The notes below the pieces were generated by a model. That model saw only the letters and a list, made by a program, of their open reading frames with translations. It did not search any database and was not told where the DNA came from. Shown one piece after another: positions 46,053-54,257 of a DNA stretch of 64,000 bases. The first letter of the stretch is position 1. Every line of letters starts with the position of its first letter. The DNA is from Sulfuriroseicoccus oceanibius (GTDB lineage: Bacteria; Verrucomicrobiota; Verrucomicrobiia; Verrucomicrobiales; SLCJ01): assembly GCF_010681825.2 (NCBI RefSeq), contig NZ_CP066776.1, forward strand, positions 930,001 through 994,000. The letters run 5' to 3'. The position numbers were made by a program, and so were the translations under genes.

Positions 46053-46676
46053 TTACGCGTCGTCGCCCTCGTCATCGTCGTCCTCTTCAGGGAGGTCTTC
46101 GGCCTTGTACTTGGAGAACTTGCGGACGCGCTGCTGTTCAGGCAGAGGGGAGAGCATCATGGTGATGTTACGTCCTGCCTGGCGTGGCTGGAAGTCGACC
46201 GCGGCCATGCCTTTAAGGTCTTCGATCACGCGCTTCATCAAGGCCATGCCGAGTTCCGGGTGGGCCATTTCGCGGCCGCGGAACTGAAGTTGGCAGTGCA
46301 GCTTGTTGCCTTCGTCGAGGAACGACTCGGCGCGAGCGAGTTTCATGGTGTAGTCGTGCTCTTCGATACGCGGGCGGAATTTGACTTCCTTGGTGCGTTG
46401 TTGCTTGGACTTTTTCTTGTCCTTCTTGAGCTTAGACTGTTCGTACTTCCACTTGCCGTAGTCGCAGATGCGGCAAACCGGTGGGTTGGCGTTGGATGCC
46501 ACCTCCACCAGATCGAGTCCCATTTCCTTGGCCTTCTGCACAGCGGCACGCGTTTGCATGACTCCGAGCTGGTCGCCGGTGGTTCCGTCGACTACTCGAA
46601 CTTTGCTGACGCGGATGCGCTCGTTGACGCGCGTCTCCTCTCGGCGTCCTCTTCTTTTGAATGGTGGCTTGGCTAT
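46053..46676 (-). CDS. infC: Translation initiation factor IF-3, probable AUA start
   Basis: This is 207 residues when started at ATA 46676, giving (M)-A-K-P-P-F-K-R-R-G-R-R-E-E-T-R-V-N-E-R-I. The conserved IF-3 N-domain (R-V-N-E-R-I-R-V-x-x-V-R-V-V) begins 16 residues in. Between an in-frame TAA (46700 or so) and the internal ATG 46559 no ATG, GTG, TTG or CTG exists, so a canonical start would delete the N-domain core. E. coli infC also uses a non-canonical start (AUU), which underlies its autoregulation. The C-domain is normal and ends in an acidic tail (E-D-D-D-D-E-G-D-D-A). thrS lies 91 bp upstream; rpmI and rplT do not follow. Confidence 0.93.
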   Translation of the reverse strand: MAKPPFKRRGRREETRVNERIRVSKVRVVDGTTGDQLGVMQTRAAVQKAKEMGLDLVEVASNANPPVCRICDYGKWKYEQSKLKKDKKKSKQQRTKEVKFRPRIEEHDYTMKLARAESFLDEGNKLHCQLQFRGREMAHPELGMALMKRVIEDLKGMAAVDFQPRQAGRNITMMLSPLPEQQRVRKFSKYKAEDLPEEDDDDEGDDA

Positions 46677-46767
46677 AACTCGTGGATGTTTTGGTTCTTA
46701 AAATTGGGGCGGCTCGGGCGACGAATCGCGCGGCCGCTCCCGGTGTGGTTGGTTCCCTCTAAATAAC

Positions 46768-48633
46768 TTACAGGGAACGCTCGGAAATCTCTGTCTGAAT
46801 CGACGAGATGAACTCATCGACCGCTTGTGTGCCGAGATCGCCTTTGCGTGAGTGGCGCACCGAGACCTGGTTGGCTTCAGCTTCGCGCTCACCGACGACC
46901 AACATGTAAGGAACTTTATCGAGCTGAGCAAGGCGAATTTTGGCCCCGACCTTGTCTGGCGATTTGTCGAGAACGACGCGGACGCCGGCTTCCTTGAGTG
47001 TGGCCTCGGTCTGTTGTGCGAAATCCATCACTTTGTCCGAGATCGGAAGGATACGGACTTGTTCCGGTGCAAGCCAGGTCGGGAAGTGACCGGCGAAATG
47101 CTCGATCAACAATCCAGTGAAGCGCTCAAGTGATCCGAATGGCGCACGGTGGATCATGACTGGGCGGTGCTTGTTGTTATCCGACCCGATGTACGAGATG
47201 TCGAAGCGCTCTGGAAGGTTGTAGTCGACCTGAACGGTTCCGAGCTGCCACTCGCGGCCGATGACGTCGCTGACGACGAAGTCGATCTTTGGTCCGTAGA
47301 AGGCGGCTTCGCCAAGTTCTTCGGTGTAGTCGACGTCGAGCGACTCGACGGCTTCGCGCAGGGCGGCCTCTGCTTTGTCCCAGTTGGCCGGGTCACCGAC
47401 GTACTTGTCGCTGTCCGGATCGCGGAGGGACAGGCGCACGCGGTAATCGTTCATGCCGAGGGTTGCGAGTACGGTTTTGACCAATCCCAGGCAGCCCTGG
47501 ATTTCTTCCGCTACCTGGTCTGATGTGCAGAAAATGTGGGCGTCGTCCTGGGTGAACCCGCGGACGCGGGTCATTCCGCCAAGCTCGCCGGACTGCTCCC
47601 AGCGGTAGACGGTGCCGAACTCAGCCAGGCGCACAGGTAGGTCGCGGTACGAGCGTGGTTCGCTGTCGAAAATCTTGATGTGGTGCGGGCAGTTCATCGG
47701 CTTCAGGAGGAAGCCTTCGATGTCGCCGGACTCGAGGTGGTTGTGCAGTTCGGCGCAGGTGCAGCCTTCGTCCGCGAGGCGCTTGATGTTGTCGCGCTCG
47801 ATCACCGGTGGGTACTGGCTGTCCTGGTAGTACGGGAAGTGTCCGCTGGTGCGATAGAGGTCGAGTTTGCCGATGTGCGGGGTGAAGACCTGGAAGTACC
47901 CCTGTTTGTCGAGGGCACTGCCAATGAAGTCCTGCAGCTCGCGGCGGATGATGCCGCCCTTTGGCTTCCACAGAATGAGACCTTGGCCGACGGCTTCGTC
48001 GATGGCGAAGAGGTTCATCTCTCGACCGAGTTTGCGGTGGTCGCGCTTTTTGGCCTCTTCGAGTTTCTCGAGGTAGTCGTCGAGCAGAGTACGGTTCTTG
48101 AAGCAGGTGCCGTAGATGCGCTGGACCGACTGGTTGTTTTGGTCACCCTTGTAGTAGGCGGCGGCGACGGACATGACCTTGAAGGCTTTGCAGTTGCCGG
48201 TGCGGCCAACGTGTGGGCCGGCGCAGAGGTCGATGAACTCACCATTCTGGAAGAGCGAGATTTCTTCGTCCTCCGGGATGTCGTCGATCATGTCGAGCTT
48301 GAAGGTGGACTCGACATCGCGCTCGCTGAGAGCGCCGAGGCGGCCCGACTTGGCGAGGGCCTTGGCTTCGTCGCGGGTGACGGTGACGCGTTCGAAGGTC
48401 TGGTTTTCTTTGACCACCTTCTTCATTTCCTTTTCGATCTGCTCGAAGTCCGCCGGTGTGATGGCGTGGTCGAGGTCGATATCGTAGTAGAAGCCGTTGT
48501 CGACCGGAGGTCCGCCAGCGAGCTGGGCGTTTGGCCAGATTCGGAGGATGGCGGTGGCAAGGACGTGTGCGCAGGAGTGGCGGAGCCGTTCGAGGTCGGT
48601 CATCTGGTTGCGCTCATCGAGTGTCTTTCGCAT
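46768..48633 (-). CDS. thrS: Threonyl-tRNA synthetase (no TGS domain)
   Basis: This 621-residue protein starts almost directly with the editing domain (R-H-S-C-A-H-V-L-A, whose His residues are metal ligands, and D-L-C-A-G-P-H). The N-terminal ~60-residue TGS domain of E. coli ThrRS is missing. The class II core has P-M-N-C-P-H-H, R-x-E-x-x-E-type segments and V-R-G-F-T-Q-D-D-A-H-I-F. The C-terminal anticodon-binding domain is present. Relative to E. coli there is an extra segment of about 25 residues before the K-P-M-N-C-P motif (E-R-D-N-I ... S-G-D-I-E-G-F). ThrRS charges tRNA-Thr. It precedes infC, the usual order. Confidence 0.95.
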   Translation of the reverse strand: MRKTLDERNQMTDLERLRHSCAHVLATAILRIWPNAQLAGGPPVDNGFYYDIDLDHAITPADFEQIEKEMKKVVKENQTFERVTVTRDEAKALAKSGRLGALSERDVESTFKLDMIDDIPEDEEISLFQNGEFIDLCAGPHVGRTGNCKAFKVMSVAAAYYKGDQNNQSVQRIYGTCFKNRTLLDDYLEKLEEAKKRDHRKLGREMNLFAIDEAVGQGLILWKPKGGIIRRELQDFIGSALDKQGYFQVFTPHIGKLDLYRTSGHFPYYQDSQYPPVIERDNIKRLADEGCTCAELHNHLESGDIEGFLLKPMNCPHHIKIFDSEPRSYRDLPVRLAEFGTVYRWEQSGELGGMTRVRGFTQDDAHIFCTSDQVAEEIQGCLGLVKTVLATLGMNDYRVRLSLRDPDSDKYVGDPANWDKAEAALREAVESLDVDYTEELGEAAFYGPKIDFVVSDVIGREWQLGTVQVDYNLPERFDISYIGSDNNKHRPVMIHRAPFGSLERFTGLLIEHFAGHFPTWLAPEQVRILPISDKVMDFAQQTEATLKEAGVRVVLDKSPDKVGAKIRLAQLDKVPYMLVVGEREAEANQVSVRHSRKGDLGTQAVDEFISSIQTEISERSL

Positions 48634-48714
48634 GGCTTCTAGGTCGGTGTGGTCTTGGGAAAAATTGGTGTTGCAGATGGGGTGGCGTCCGCAGCGCGAT
48701 CTGTGATCCGTTCA

Positions 48715-48743
48715 CTGATAAGGGCGATCAGGGCGGATTGCAA
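48715..48743 (-). promoter_or_regulatory. Possible sigma-70 promoter for thrS
   Basis: Read on the minus strand, TTGCAA and TATCAG are separated by 17 nt, with the -10 element about 82 nt before the thrS start. It lies between the tatC stop and thrS. Confidence 0.35.
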
Positions 48744-48754
48744 AGAGAGCTGCG

Positions 48755-50251
48755 CTACGATTCGCGATCTGTTTTGTCCGGGCTTTCAGCGTCGTCGTCT
48801 TCGCTATCATCGCTGGCGGACTCATCATCGTTTGAGTCGCCGGTATTGGCATCGTCTTCTTCGTCCTCATCGTCGCCGCCGCCGAATGGGATGATGCCCT
48901 TGGCCTGCCCCGGATAGTAAACTTCGCGCGGGACGTCCGGGAACCCGGTGTCGTTCTCATCGTCTTCTTCCTCGTCGCTATTATCCTGCGGATCCGAGGT
49001 GTCGTGGTCCACGGTTGCTACGAGAGCTCCAGCTGATGGTGCCTGGCTTTGTGGCTTGAAGTTGCTTTCCGGATCGTCCGGGTAGGTGACGTAGTTGTCT
49101 TCCGGTTCCTGTGTGGCTGGCTCGGGATCTTCGTCCTGTTTGCGTTCCAGGATCACAGCGAGCCAGATGCAGATCTCGTAAAGGAAGATCATCGGTCCGG
49201 CGAGCAGGAAGAGGGTGAGGGCGTCGGTTGTCGGGGTGATCAGTGCGGCAACGATCACGATGATGATCACTGCGTAGCTGCGGGTGTCACGCATGAAGCG
49301 CGAGCCGAGGAGCCCGAGTTTGACCAGAGTCATGACCACGACGGGAAGCTCGAAGCATGCGCCGAAGATCAAGGTCAGCTGGGTGACGAACGAGACGTAG
49401 TAACCGATGCGCCAGTCCGGGGTGACGCCCAGGTGCTCGGAGAAGTTGGTGAAGAAGATCAGCGCCTTCGGAACCACCACAAAGTACGCGAAGACCACGC
49501 CGATGGTGAAGAGGCCAAAGCCGATCATGCATGATGGCAGGACCATGCGGCGTTCGGTAGGCGTCAGCCCCGGCATCACGAACTCTGCGATGAAGTAGAA
49601 GAGGAATGGGAAGGCGATGATGATGCCGGCGAAGAAGGCAAGCTTGAGCGAGAGGTTGAAGGGCTCTGCCGGTCCGAGCGAGGTCATGCGGACCAAGTTG
49701 CGGCCGTCATCGAATGTGGCGTCCGGGTTGTTTTCCAATAGCGCCAGAACGAGTTCGAGGTCGGCGGATCCTTCCGGCAGGACGTCTCTGGCGAACTGCT
49801 GCCGGTGCTCCATGCCTTGAATGGCGAGCGAGGCTCGGAAGATGCCGGCGGGCTTGACGATCGCTCCGTTGACTGGATCCGAGGCGATGGCGTTGCGGAT
49901 GAAGGCTTCGCGTTCTTCCCCGTGGAGTGTGATGGCCACGTCCGAGAGTCCTTTTACGACCGACCAGTCGACGTCCTTAATTGCGTCTGGCAGACTCTTG
50001 GCGTCGCTGATCTCCACGCCTGATGCGGTGATCGGGTACTTGATAATGCTGAGCAGCTCCTTGTGGAAAACAAAGGAGCCGATCATCGCGATCATCACGG
50101 TGATGATGATCTTGAAGAGCATCTTGCGCAGATCCTCAAGGTGGTCGAGGAAGGGCTTCTCGTCGTCTTGGGAGAAGCCATTGGCGTGGCTGCTACGGCG
50201 TCGGTCGTAGGCTTGTTCACGCAGGCGGAAGATATTCTTTAGAAACCACAT
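48755..50251 (-). CDS. tatC: Twin-arginine translocase subunit TatC with enlarged periplasmic loop and acidic tail
   Basis: This 498-residue protein is roughly twice the usual TatC length (about 250). The cytosolic N-terminus has F-L-D-H-L-E-D-L-R (residues 34-42), equivalent to the conserved F-x-x-H-L-x-E-L-R. TM1 is about 46-64. The first periplasmic loop spans about 65-203, some 95-100 residues longer than in E. coli, before the conserved A-E-P-F. F-E-L-P with Glu301 corresponds to the membrane Glu of TatC. The C-terminal tail (about 370-498) is highly acidic (runs of D and E) and cytosolic. TatC recognises twin-arginine signal peptides. tatA/tatB are not nearby. Confidence 0.92.
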   Translation of the reverse strand: MWFLKNIFRLREQAYDRRRSSHANGFSQDDEKPFLDHLEDLRKMLFKIIITVMIAMIGSFVFHKELLSIIKYPITASGVEISDAKSLPDAIKDVDWSVVKGLSDVAITLHGEEREAFIRNAIASDPVNGAIVKPAGIFRASLAIQGMEHRQQFARDVLPEGSADLELVLALLENNPDATFDDGRNLVRMTSLGPAEPFNLSLKLAFFAGIIIAFPFLFYFIAEFVMPGLTPTERRMVLPSCMIGFGLFTIGVVFAYFVVVPKALIFFTNFSEHLGVTPDWRIGYYVSFVTQLTLIFGACFELPVVVMTLVKLGLLGSRFMRDTRSYAVIIIVIVAALITPTTDALTLFLLAGPMIFLYEICIWLAVILERKQDEDPEPATQEPEDNYVTYPDDPESNFKPQSQAPSAGALVATVDHDTSDPQDNSDEEEDDENDTGFPDVPREVYYPGQAKGIIPFGGGDDEDEEDDANTGDSNDDESASDDSEDDDAESPDKTDRES

Positions 50252-50351
50252 GGGCTGGAGCGTCGGAGATGCCGACTGTGCCTAATGTGCGTGATTCGCG
50301 TGGGCGTGCAATCGCTAATCGACGTGGGAGTGTGGGCGGTGGTTACTTGGC

Positions 50352-51581
50352 TCAGTGGGCGAGCTGGAGTGATTCGAGGATGCGGTGGCAGGTCTCGCGG
50401 GCGTTGAGTGGTGCGCTGCAGTATTTGCCGGTGTTGACGGTGTGGTAGGTGTCGAAGTGGGTGGTGACACCGGTGGACGCACGTTCGTGGAGCTGGGTGT
50501 TGTAGTGGTCTACGTCCTTGTCACCCCACGCGAAGATGTGGCCGCCGCGAACGATGGATTGGGCGTGGCGGAGGTCGAGCTGCGCCAGCGATGGGATGAG
50601 CTGGGTGAGCTCGTGGAGAAATTGGCTTTGCAGCGTGGCTTTGGCGGCTGGGGTGAGGGAGAGTTCTGCTTCCCGTGGCTTCAGGTCGGAGGACTCGTCG
50701 ATTTTTCCATCCGGGTACCACGACAGGTAGTAGGACCCGTCGCCGAAGTTGACCAAATCGCCGAATGCGCCAAGCGCGATGGTGGCGGAAGGGGCGTCGA
50801 TCACGTTGGCACCGCGGATTTGGCACGCCATTTTGTAGCGATGGAGCCAGCGGTAGGGCGGGGTCAGGCCGAGTTGGTGGTCTAGCGCCAGCCGGCTCTC
50901 CCAGCTTGCGTTCACTACCAGATCGTAGTGGCGGGCGGGAGTGTGTTCTTTTCCTTCTACTGTGAATGTGCCGCCGGGGGATCGGCTGATGGTCCGCACT
51001 TCGGTGTTGGTGGAAACGTGGATCAACGGGTGGCTGAGGGCGTAGGTGCGCACGAGTTCTGCCAGCCTGTGTGGGTTGATGGAGATTTCCGGGGTGCGGA
51101 ATGCTGCGGCAACGAGCTCGGGGTTGTAGTGAGTCGCGTGGTCGATCGGCGTGATGCGCGGGCGCTTCGCCGCCGGCCAGTAATCCGCTGACGAGGCGTG
51201 GTTGATGAGCAAGGCTTCGCAGTGGCGCAGGTAGTCGAACATTTCTGCAGGCGGCACCAGGCTGTCGCGATGGACGACGTAGTCGAAGCTCGACGAGTGA
51301 CCCACGCTGTGAATGGAGTCGCCGAGGAACTGATGGAAAAATGGGAAGAATGCGCAGGATCCTTCGACCATGGCCCTAGCGGTCGCCATTGATTCATCGC
51401 GGGCGTACACAAAACCGAGGTGGAGCTTGCCCTCATTCCAGCGGCTGGCACGATCCATCAAGGTCAGAGATTGCTCGAGGATCTCGGAGGCGATTCCATG
51501 GCGAGCGAGCTCCATGGCGATGGTGCAGCCTTGGATGCCGCCTCCGATGATGCCTATGCGGGGTGAGTCAGTGAGGGTCAT
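50352..51581 (-). CDS. FAD-dependent oxidoreductase (DAO family)
   Basis: This 409-residue protein begins with an FAD-binding Rossmann motif G-I-I-G-G-G-I-Q-G-C (residues 9-18). The rest fits the DAO/glycine-oxidase superfamily, which oxidises amino groups or alpha-hydroxy acids. A C-terminal region with G-x-Y-x-S-x-Y-x-D-G-K (F-G-D-G-S-Y-Y-L-S-W-Y-P-D-G-K) is unusual. The substrate is unknown; given the upstream glycosyltransferase it may act on a sugar or a peptide-linked group. ATG 51581 overlaps the upstream GT2 stop (ATGA), so the pair is coupled. Confidence 0.8.
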   Translation of the reverse strand: MTLTDSPRIGIIGGGIQGCTIAMELARHGIASEILEQSLTLMDRASRWNEGKLHLGFVYARDESMATARAMVEGSCAFFPFFHQFLGDSIHSVGHSSSFDYVVHRDSLVPPAEMFDYLRHCEALLINHASSADYWPAAKRPRITPIDHATHYNPELVAAAFRTPEISINPHRLAELVRTYALSHPLIHVSTNTEVRTISRSPGGTFTVEGKEHTPARHYDLVVNASWESRLALDHQLGLTPPYRWLHRYKMACQIRGANVIDAPSATIALGAFGDLVNFGDGSYYLSWYPDGKIDESSDLKPREAELSLTPAAKATLQSQFLHELTQLIPSLAQLDLRHAQSIVRGGHIFAWGDKDVDHYNTQLHERASTGVTTHFDTYHTVNTGKYCSAPLNARETCHRILESLQLAH

Positions 51582-52795
51582 GAGGACTGGGTGGGCGCTG
51601 GGATCTGGTGGTGGTGAAAGAGGTTGTTGCCCAGCCATTGGCTGACTTCGCGGTTCCTCCATGAATTTGGGAAACGTTGGGCGAGCCGTGTCATTTGATG
51701 GACGGCAGTGTGATGGTGGCCACAGCGTAGCAAGAGCTTCATGTAGAGCGTCTGGGCGTCGTGGTCGTTGGTTAAGCTGTCCGCCAGCAGTCTGGCGTGG
51801 TCAACCAAGGTCTCGGGCGGGGTGTCGTGGAGGCGGTTGCGCAGTTCGCAGAGGTCCAACCGGAGTTGAGCCGGGGAGTCTTGAGGTAGTTCGTTACGCA
51901 GGTGGGCGATGCGTTGGTGCTCGGCGTACGTGAAAGGCGTGCGCTCCTGAGTCATTTCCTGCACTCGCCAGAGGTGGGAGATTTCGAACGCGGCGAGAAT
52001 AGCTTCGGCCTCGGTTGTGGTGGTGGCGGTTGTTTCCGGTAGTCGTTCGATCAGCGCGAGCATGCGTTCGCGGTGGGTGTCGAGCGACCTGCGTTGGGTC
52101 TCCAACGAGTCGCGGTGGATCCATCCGGTTGAGACGCTGTCGCCGTCGGCCGGGTGGATGCGTTTGTAATAGATTGCGCGAGGTTCTCTCACCGAGTGGC
52201 CGTGGCTGAGCAGGGAGGCGGCCCATTCGTACTCGGCGGCAAAGCTCTTTTTGCCATAGGCGGGGAAGAAAGTGTCAGGTGGTAGGCTTGAATTTCGGGT
52301 TAATCCCTTCCAAAACTCGGGGTTGCCGCCATCGGAAAAGTGGTCGAGCAAACGGCGGGCGGTGGTGGATTGGCGGGATGGGCAGGATTGAAGTCCGTCC
52401 GCTGCGCCAAAGAAATAGATGTCAGGGAAGGCGATGACCGCGTCTGGTTGGGTGATCAATGTGGCGTGAAGTGAGGCGAGGCAGTCCGGGTGCAACGCGT
52501 CGTCGTGGGGGAGTACCATGAAGAATGGTACTCCGCTTGATCTGGCGCACTTCATGGCATGTCGCACATTGCCCGCCCATCCGAGTACTTCGTCGTTCAT
52601 GCTTACCTCAAACCTCGCATCCAGAGCGGCGAAGTGGTTGGCGATCTCCAGTGTGCGTGCGGAGTGGTCTGTGGGCTCCACGGTGATGAGCACCCGATAG
52701 GCTTGGAACGACTGGTCGAGCAGCGATTGTAGTGTTCGTAGTAACTTCTCGCCGGTATTGTAGGCAGGGACGCCAACGAAGATTTCAGTCGTCAT
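51578..52795 (-). CDS. Glycosyltransferase family 2 with C-terminal extension
   Basis: This protein is 405 residues. The first ~150 form a GT2 (GT-A) domain: V-G-V-P-A-Y-N-T-G-E at the start, and L-P-H-D-D-A-L at about 108, the D-x-D-like metal site (D-D-A). The last ~170 residues look helical, possibly TPR-like, and resemble no catalytic fold I can name. It likely transfers a sugar onto a surface glycan or protein. ATG 52795 is chosen; GTG 52804 would add three residues. It is coupled to the downstream FAD oxidoreductase by an ATGA overlap, and both may serve one modification step. Confidence 0.82.
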   Translation of the reverse strand: MTTEIFVGVPAYNTGEKLLRTLQSLLDQSFQAYRVLITVEPTDHSARTLEIANHFAALDARFEVSMNDEVLGWAGNVRHAMKCARSSGVPFFMVLPHDDALHPDCLASLHATLITQPDAVIAFPDIYFFGAADGLQSCPSRQSTTARRLLDHFSDGGNPEFWKGLTRNSSLPPDTFFPAYGKKSFAAEYEWAASLLSHGHSVREPRAIYYKRIHPADGDSVSTGWIHRDSLETQRRSLDTHRERMLALIERLPETTATTTTEAEAILAAFEISHLWRVQEMTQERTPFTYAEHQRIAHLRNELPQDSPAQLRLDLCELRNRLHDTPPETLVDHARLLADSLTNDHDAQTLYMKLLLRCGHHHTAVHQMTRLAQRFPNSWRNREVSQWLGNNLFHHHQIPAPTQSS

Positions 52796-52803
52796 GGAGT
52801 GCA

Positions 52804-52836
52804 CAAAAAATCCGGCCTCGCCGTGGCGGGGCCGGA
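52804..52836 (-). terminator. Rho-independent terminator after the outer-membrane barrel gene
   Basis: Read on the minus strand, TCCGGCCCC pairs with GAGGCCGGA across CGCCACGGC, followed by six T. It lies about 20 nt after the barrel gene stop, and also overlaps the GTG upstream of the GT2 gene. Confidence 0.85.
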
Positions 52837-52856
52837 GTGAGCTTGAGAGGTTGTGG

Positions 52857-53624
52857 CTAGAACGAAACTTTCAGGTTCATCCCGCCGACCACGGTGTCGT
52901 CTTCCGTGGTGAGGTCGGATCCCGGGAGGACCGCGGTAACGAATGGTGAAAGTTCAACCGACTCGTTGAGGTCGATCGGGAATTCCAAGCTCGCCTGGAA
53001 ATGGTTGAAGCCCGAGCCGTCAAACTGATAGTCGAATCCGTAAGAGGCCGCTGCCGATGCTTTGACGTGGACGTTCTGGCCCAGCGCCCAGGCTTTTGAC
53101 CCACGCAGCTCGGTGTAGTGGCCTTCGTATCCGGTGTCGTAGAAATACGCGACGCTGAAGTCGACCGAGAAGAAGCGCGATCCCAACATGGTGCCGATTT
53201 CGTGGCGGCTGTCGGTGTCGAGCGGGAAGTCTTCCAGTCCGTCGTTACCGAAGTAGCGGTATCCGAGGAACGCGGCTGCCGGGCCGAGTGGCAATTGGAG
53301 CGACGTGAACGCTTGTCCCTCGTTGAACGATTCGTTGGTGCCGATATAGCGTCCACCGACGGTGAGTACACCAAAGTCGCTGACGGGCATCTTCATCTTG
53401 ACGTCAAACTCGCCGGCGTGCTGGCCGTAGTCGACCCCTCGGTAGTTGTGGCTGGATGCGTATCCGGCTCCTGCGGAGAATTCGGCGCCCCCGAGTGCGC
53501 TGTTGCTGTCGTCGGTTTCCAGAGGAGCTACGGCGTAGGTGATTTCTTCTTCGCTGGACTCTTGTGCCATTGCAGGAACGAGTGCGGCTGCCGTCAGGGC
53601 AGCGAGAGTAGTGAGTGCTTTCAT
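52857..53624 (-). CDS. Probable outer-membrane beta-barrel protein
   Basis: This 255-residue protein has a signal peptide (residues 1-20, A-M-A-Q cleavage) and repeated amphipathic beta-strands. It ends with L-K-V-S-F, a C-terminal Phe typical of barrel proteins recognised by BAM. The motif S-A-G-A-G-Y-A-S-S-H-N-Y-R-G at the mature N-terminus resembles the TorF/putative-porin family (conserved A-x-x-Y-x-x-R-G). No more precise function can be given. A terminator follows. It is divergently or separately transcribed from its neighbours by spacing. Confidence 0.75.
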   Translation of the reverse strand: MKALTTLAALTAAALVPAMAQESSEEEITYAVAPLETDDSNSALGGAEFSAGAGYASSHNYRGVDYGQHAGEFDVKMKMPVSDFGVLTVGGRYIGTNESFNEGQAFTSLQLPLGPAAAFLGYRYFGNDGLEDFPLDTDSRHEIGTMLGSRFFSVDFSVAYFYDTGYEGHYTELRGSKAWALGQNVHVKASAAASYGFDYQFDGSGFNHFQASLEFPIDLNESVELSPFVTAVLPGSDLTTEDDTVVGGMNLKVSF

Positions 53625-53770
53625 GCGGGGACGTCGGGGGTGCGTGATTTGGTCGCGTTAAAAATCAACGAGATAAAGATAAATCGGATTACAGCAGCGG
53701 CGCGACGAGGGCAAGAGTAAAAGCGAGAAGAAGCTAGAAGTTCGGTGGTGCGATGGCGAGGCGAAGGCAC

Positions 53771-53802
53771 AAAAAAAGCCGACGGGAGGGAATCCCGTCG
53801 GC
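53771..53802 (-). terminator. Rho-independent terminator after rpsT
   Basis: Read on the minus strand, GCCGACGGGA pairs with TCCCGTCGGC across a short loop, followed by seven T. It lies about 36 nt after the rpsT stop. Confidence 0.92.
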
Positions 53803-53837
53803 AACGAACACTCAGAGGTGTTGTCTAAAATTGAAAC

Positions 53838-54104
53838 TTACCCTTGGGCAGCAGCAACCTTTGCAGCGAAGCGGCTCTTGATGCGGGCAACGGTGTTGCG
53901 GTGAAGGAGGCCGGACTTGCCAGCGCGGTCCACTGCGGAAACGTACTTGGCGGCTGCTTCCTTGATGGCAGCTTCGTCGCCGGACTCGATGGCTGCGACT
54001 GCGGCCTTGCGGAGCGAGCGGACGTTGAACTTGATCTTGCGGTTGCGAGCGGTGCGGGTTGCGGTCTGGCGGACGCGCTTGAGTGCGGATGCTGTGTTAG
54101 CCAT
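53838..54104 (-). CDS. rpsT: 30S ribosomal protein S20
   Basis: At 88 residues this is standard for bS20: M-A-N-T-x-S-A-x-K-R, K-F-N-V-R-S-L-R-K, and the C-terminal H-R-N-T-V-A-R-I-K-S-R. S20 binds 16S rRNA. It is highly basic and helical. It stands alone between the L,D-transpeptidase and the outer-membrane barrel gene with its own likely promoter and terminator. Confidence 0.98.
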   Translation of the reverse strand: MANTASALKRVRQTATRTARNRKIKFNVRSLRKAAVAAIESGDEAAIKEAAAKYVSAVDRAGKSGLLHRNTVARIKSRFAAKVAAAQG

Positions 54105-54191
54105 GGTAAAAAAGAGAAATGGTTGAGTGTTCGTGGTTTTCTGAGTGCCGGGGCGCTCATTCCTGAATGCGGATTGCGGCCAGGGAGGGGG

Positions 54192-54219
54192 AATCTATCG
54201 GTGAATCCGTGCGAGTCAA
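54192..54219 (-). promoter_or_regulatory. Probable sigma-70 promoter for rpsT
   Basis: Read on the minus strand, TTGACT and TAGATT are separated by 16 nt. The -10 element lies about 88 nt before the rpsT start, giving a leader in which S20 could autoregulate, as known in E. coli; that point is inference. Confidence 0.5.
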
Positions 54220-54257
54220 GTGCTTGGGGGAACTTTTCTCGATGGGTGATGGTGGTT

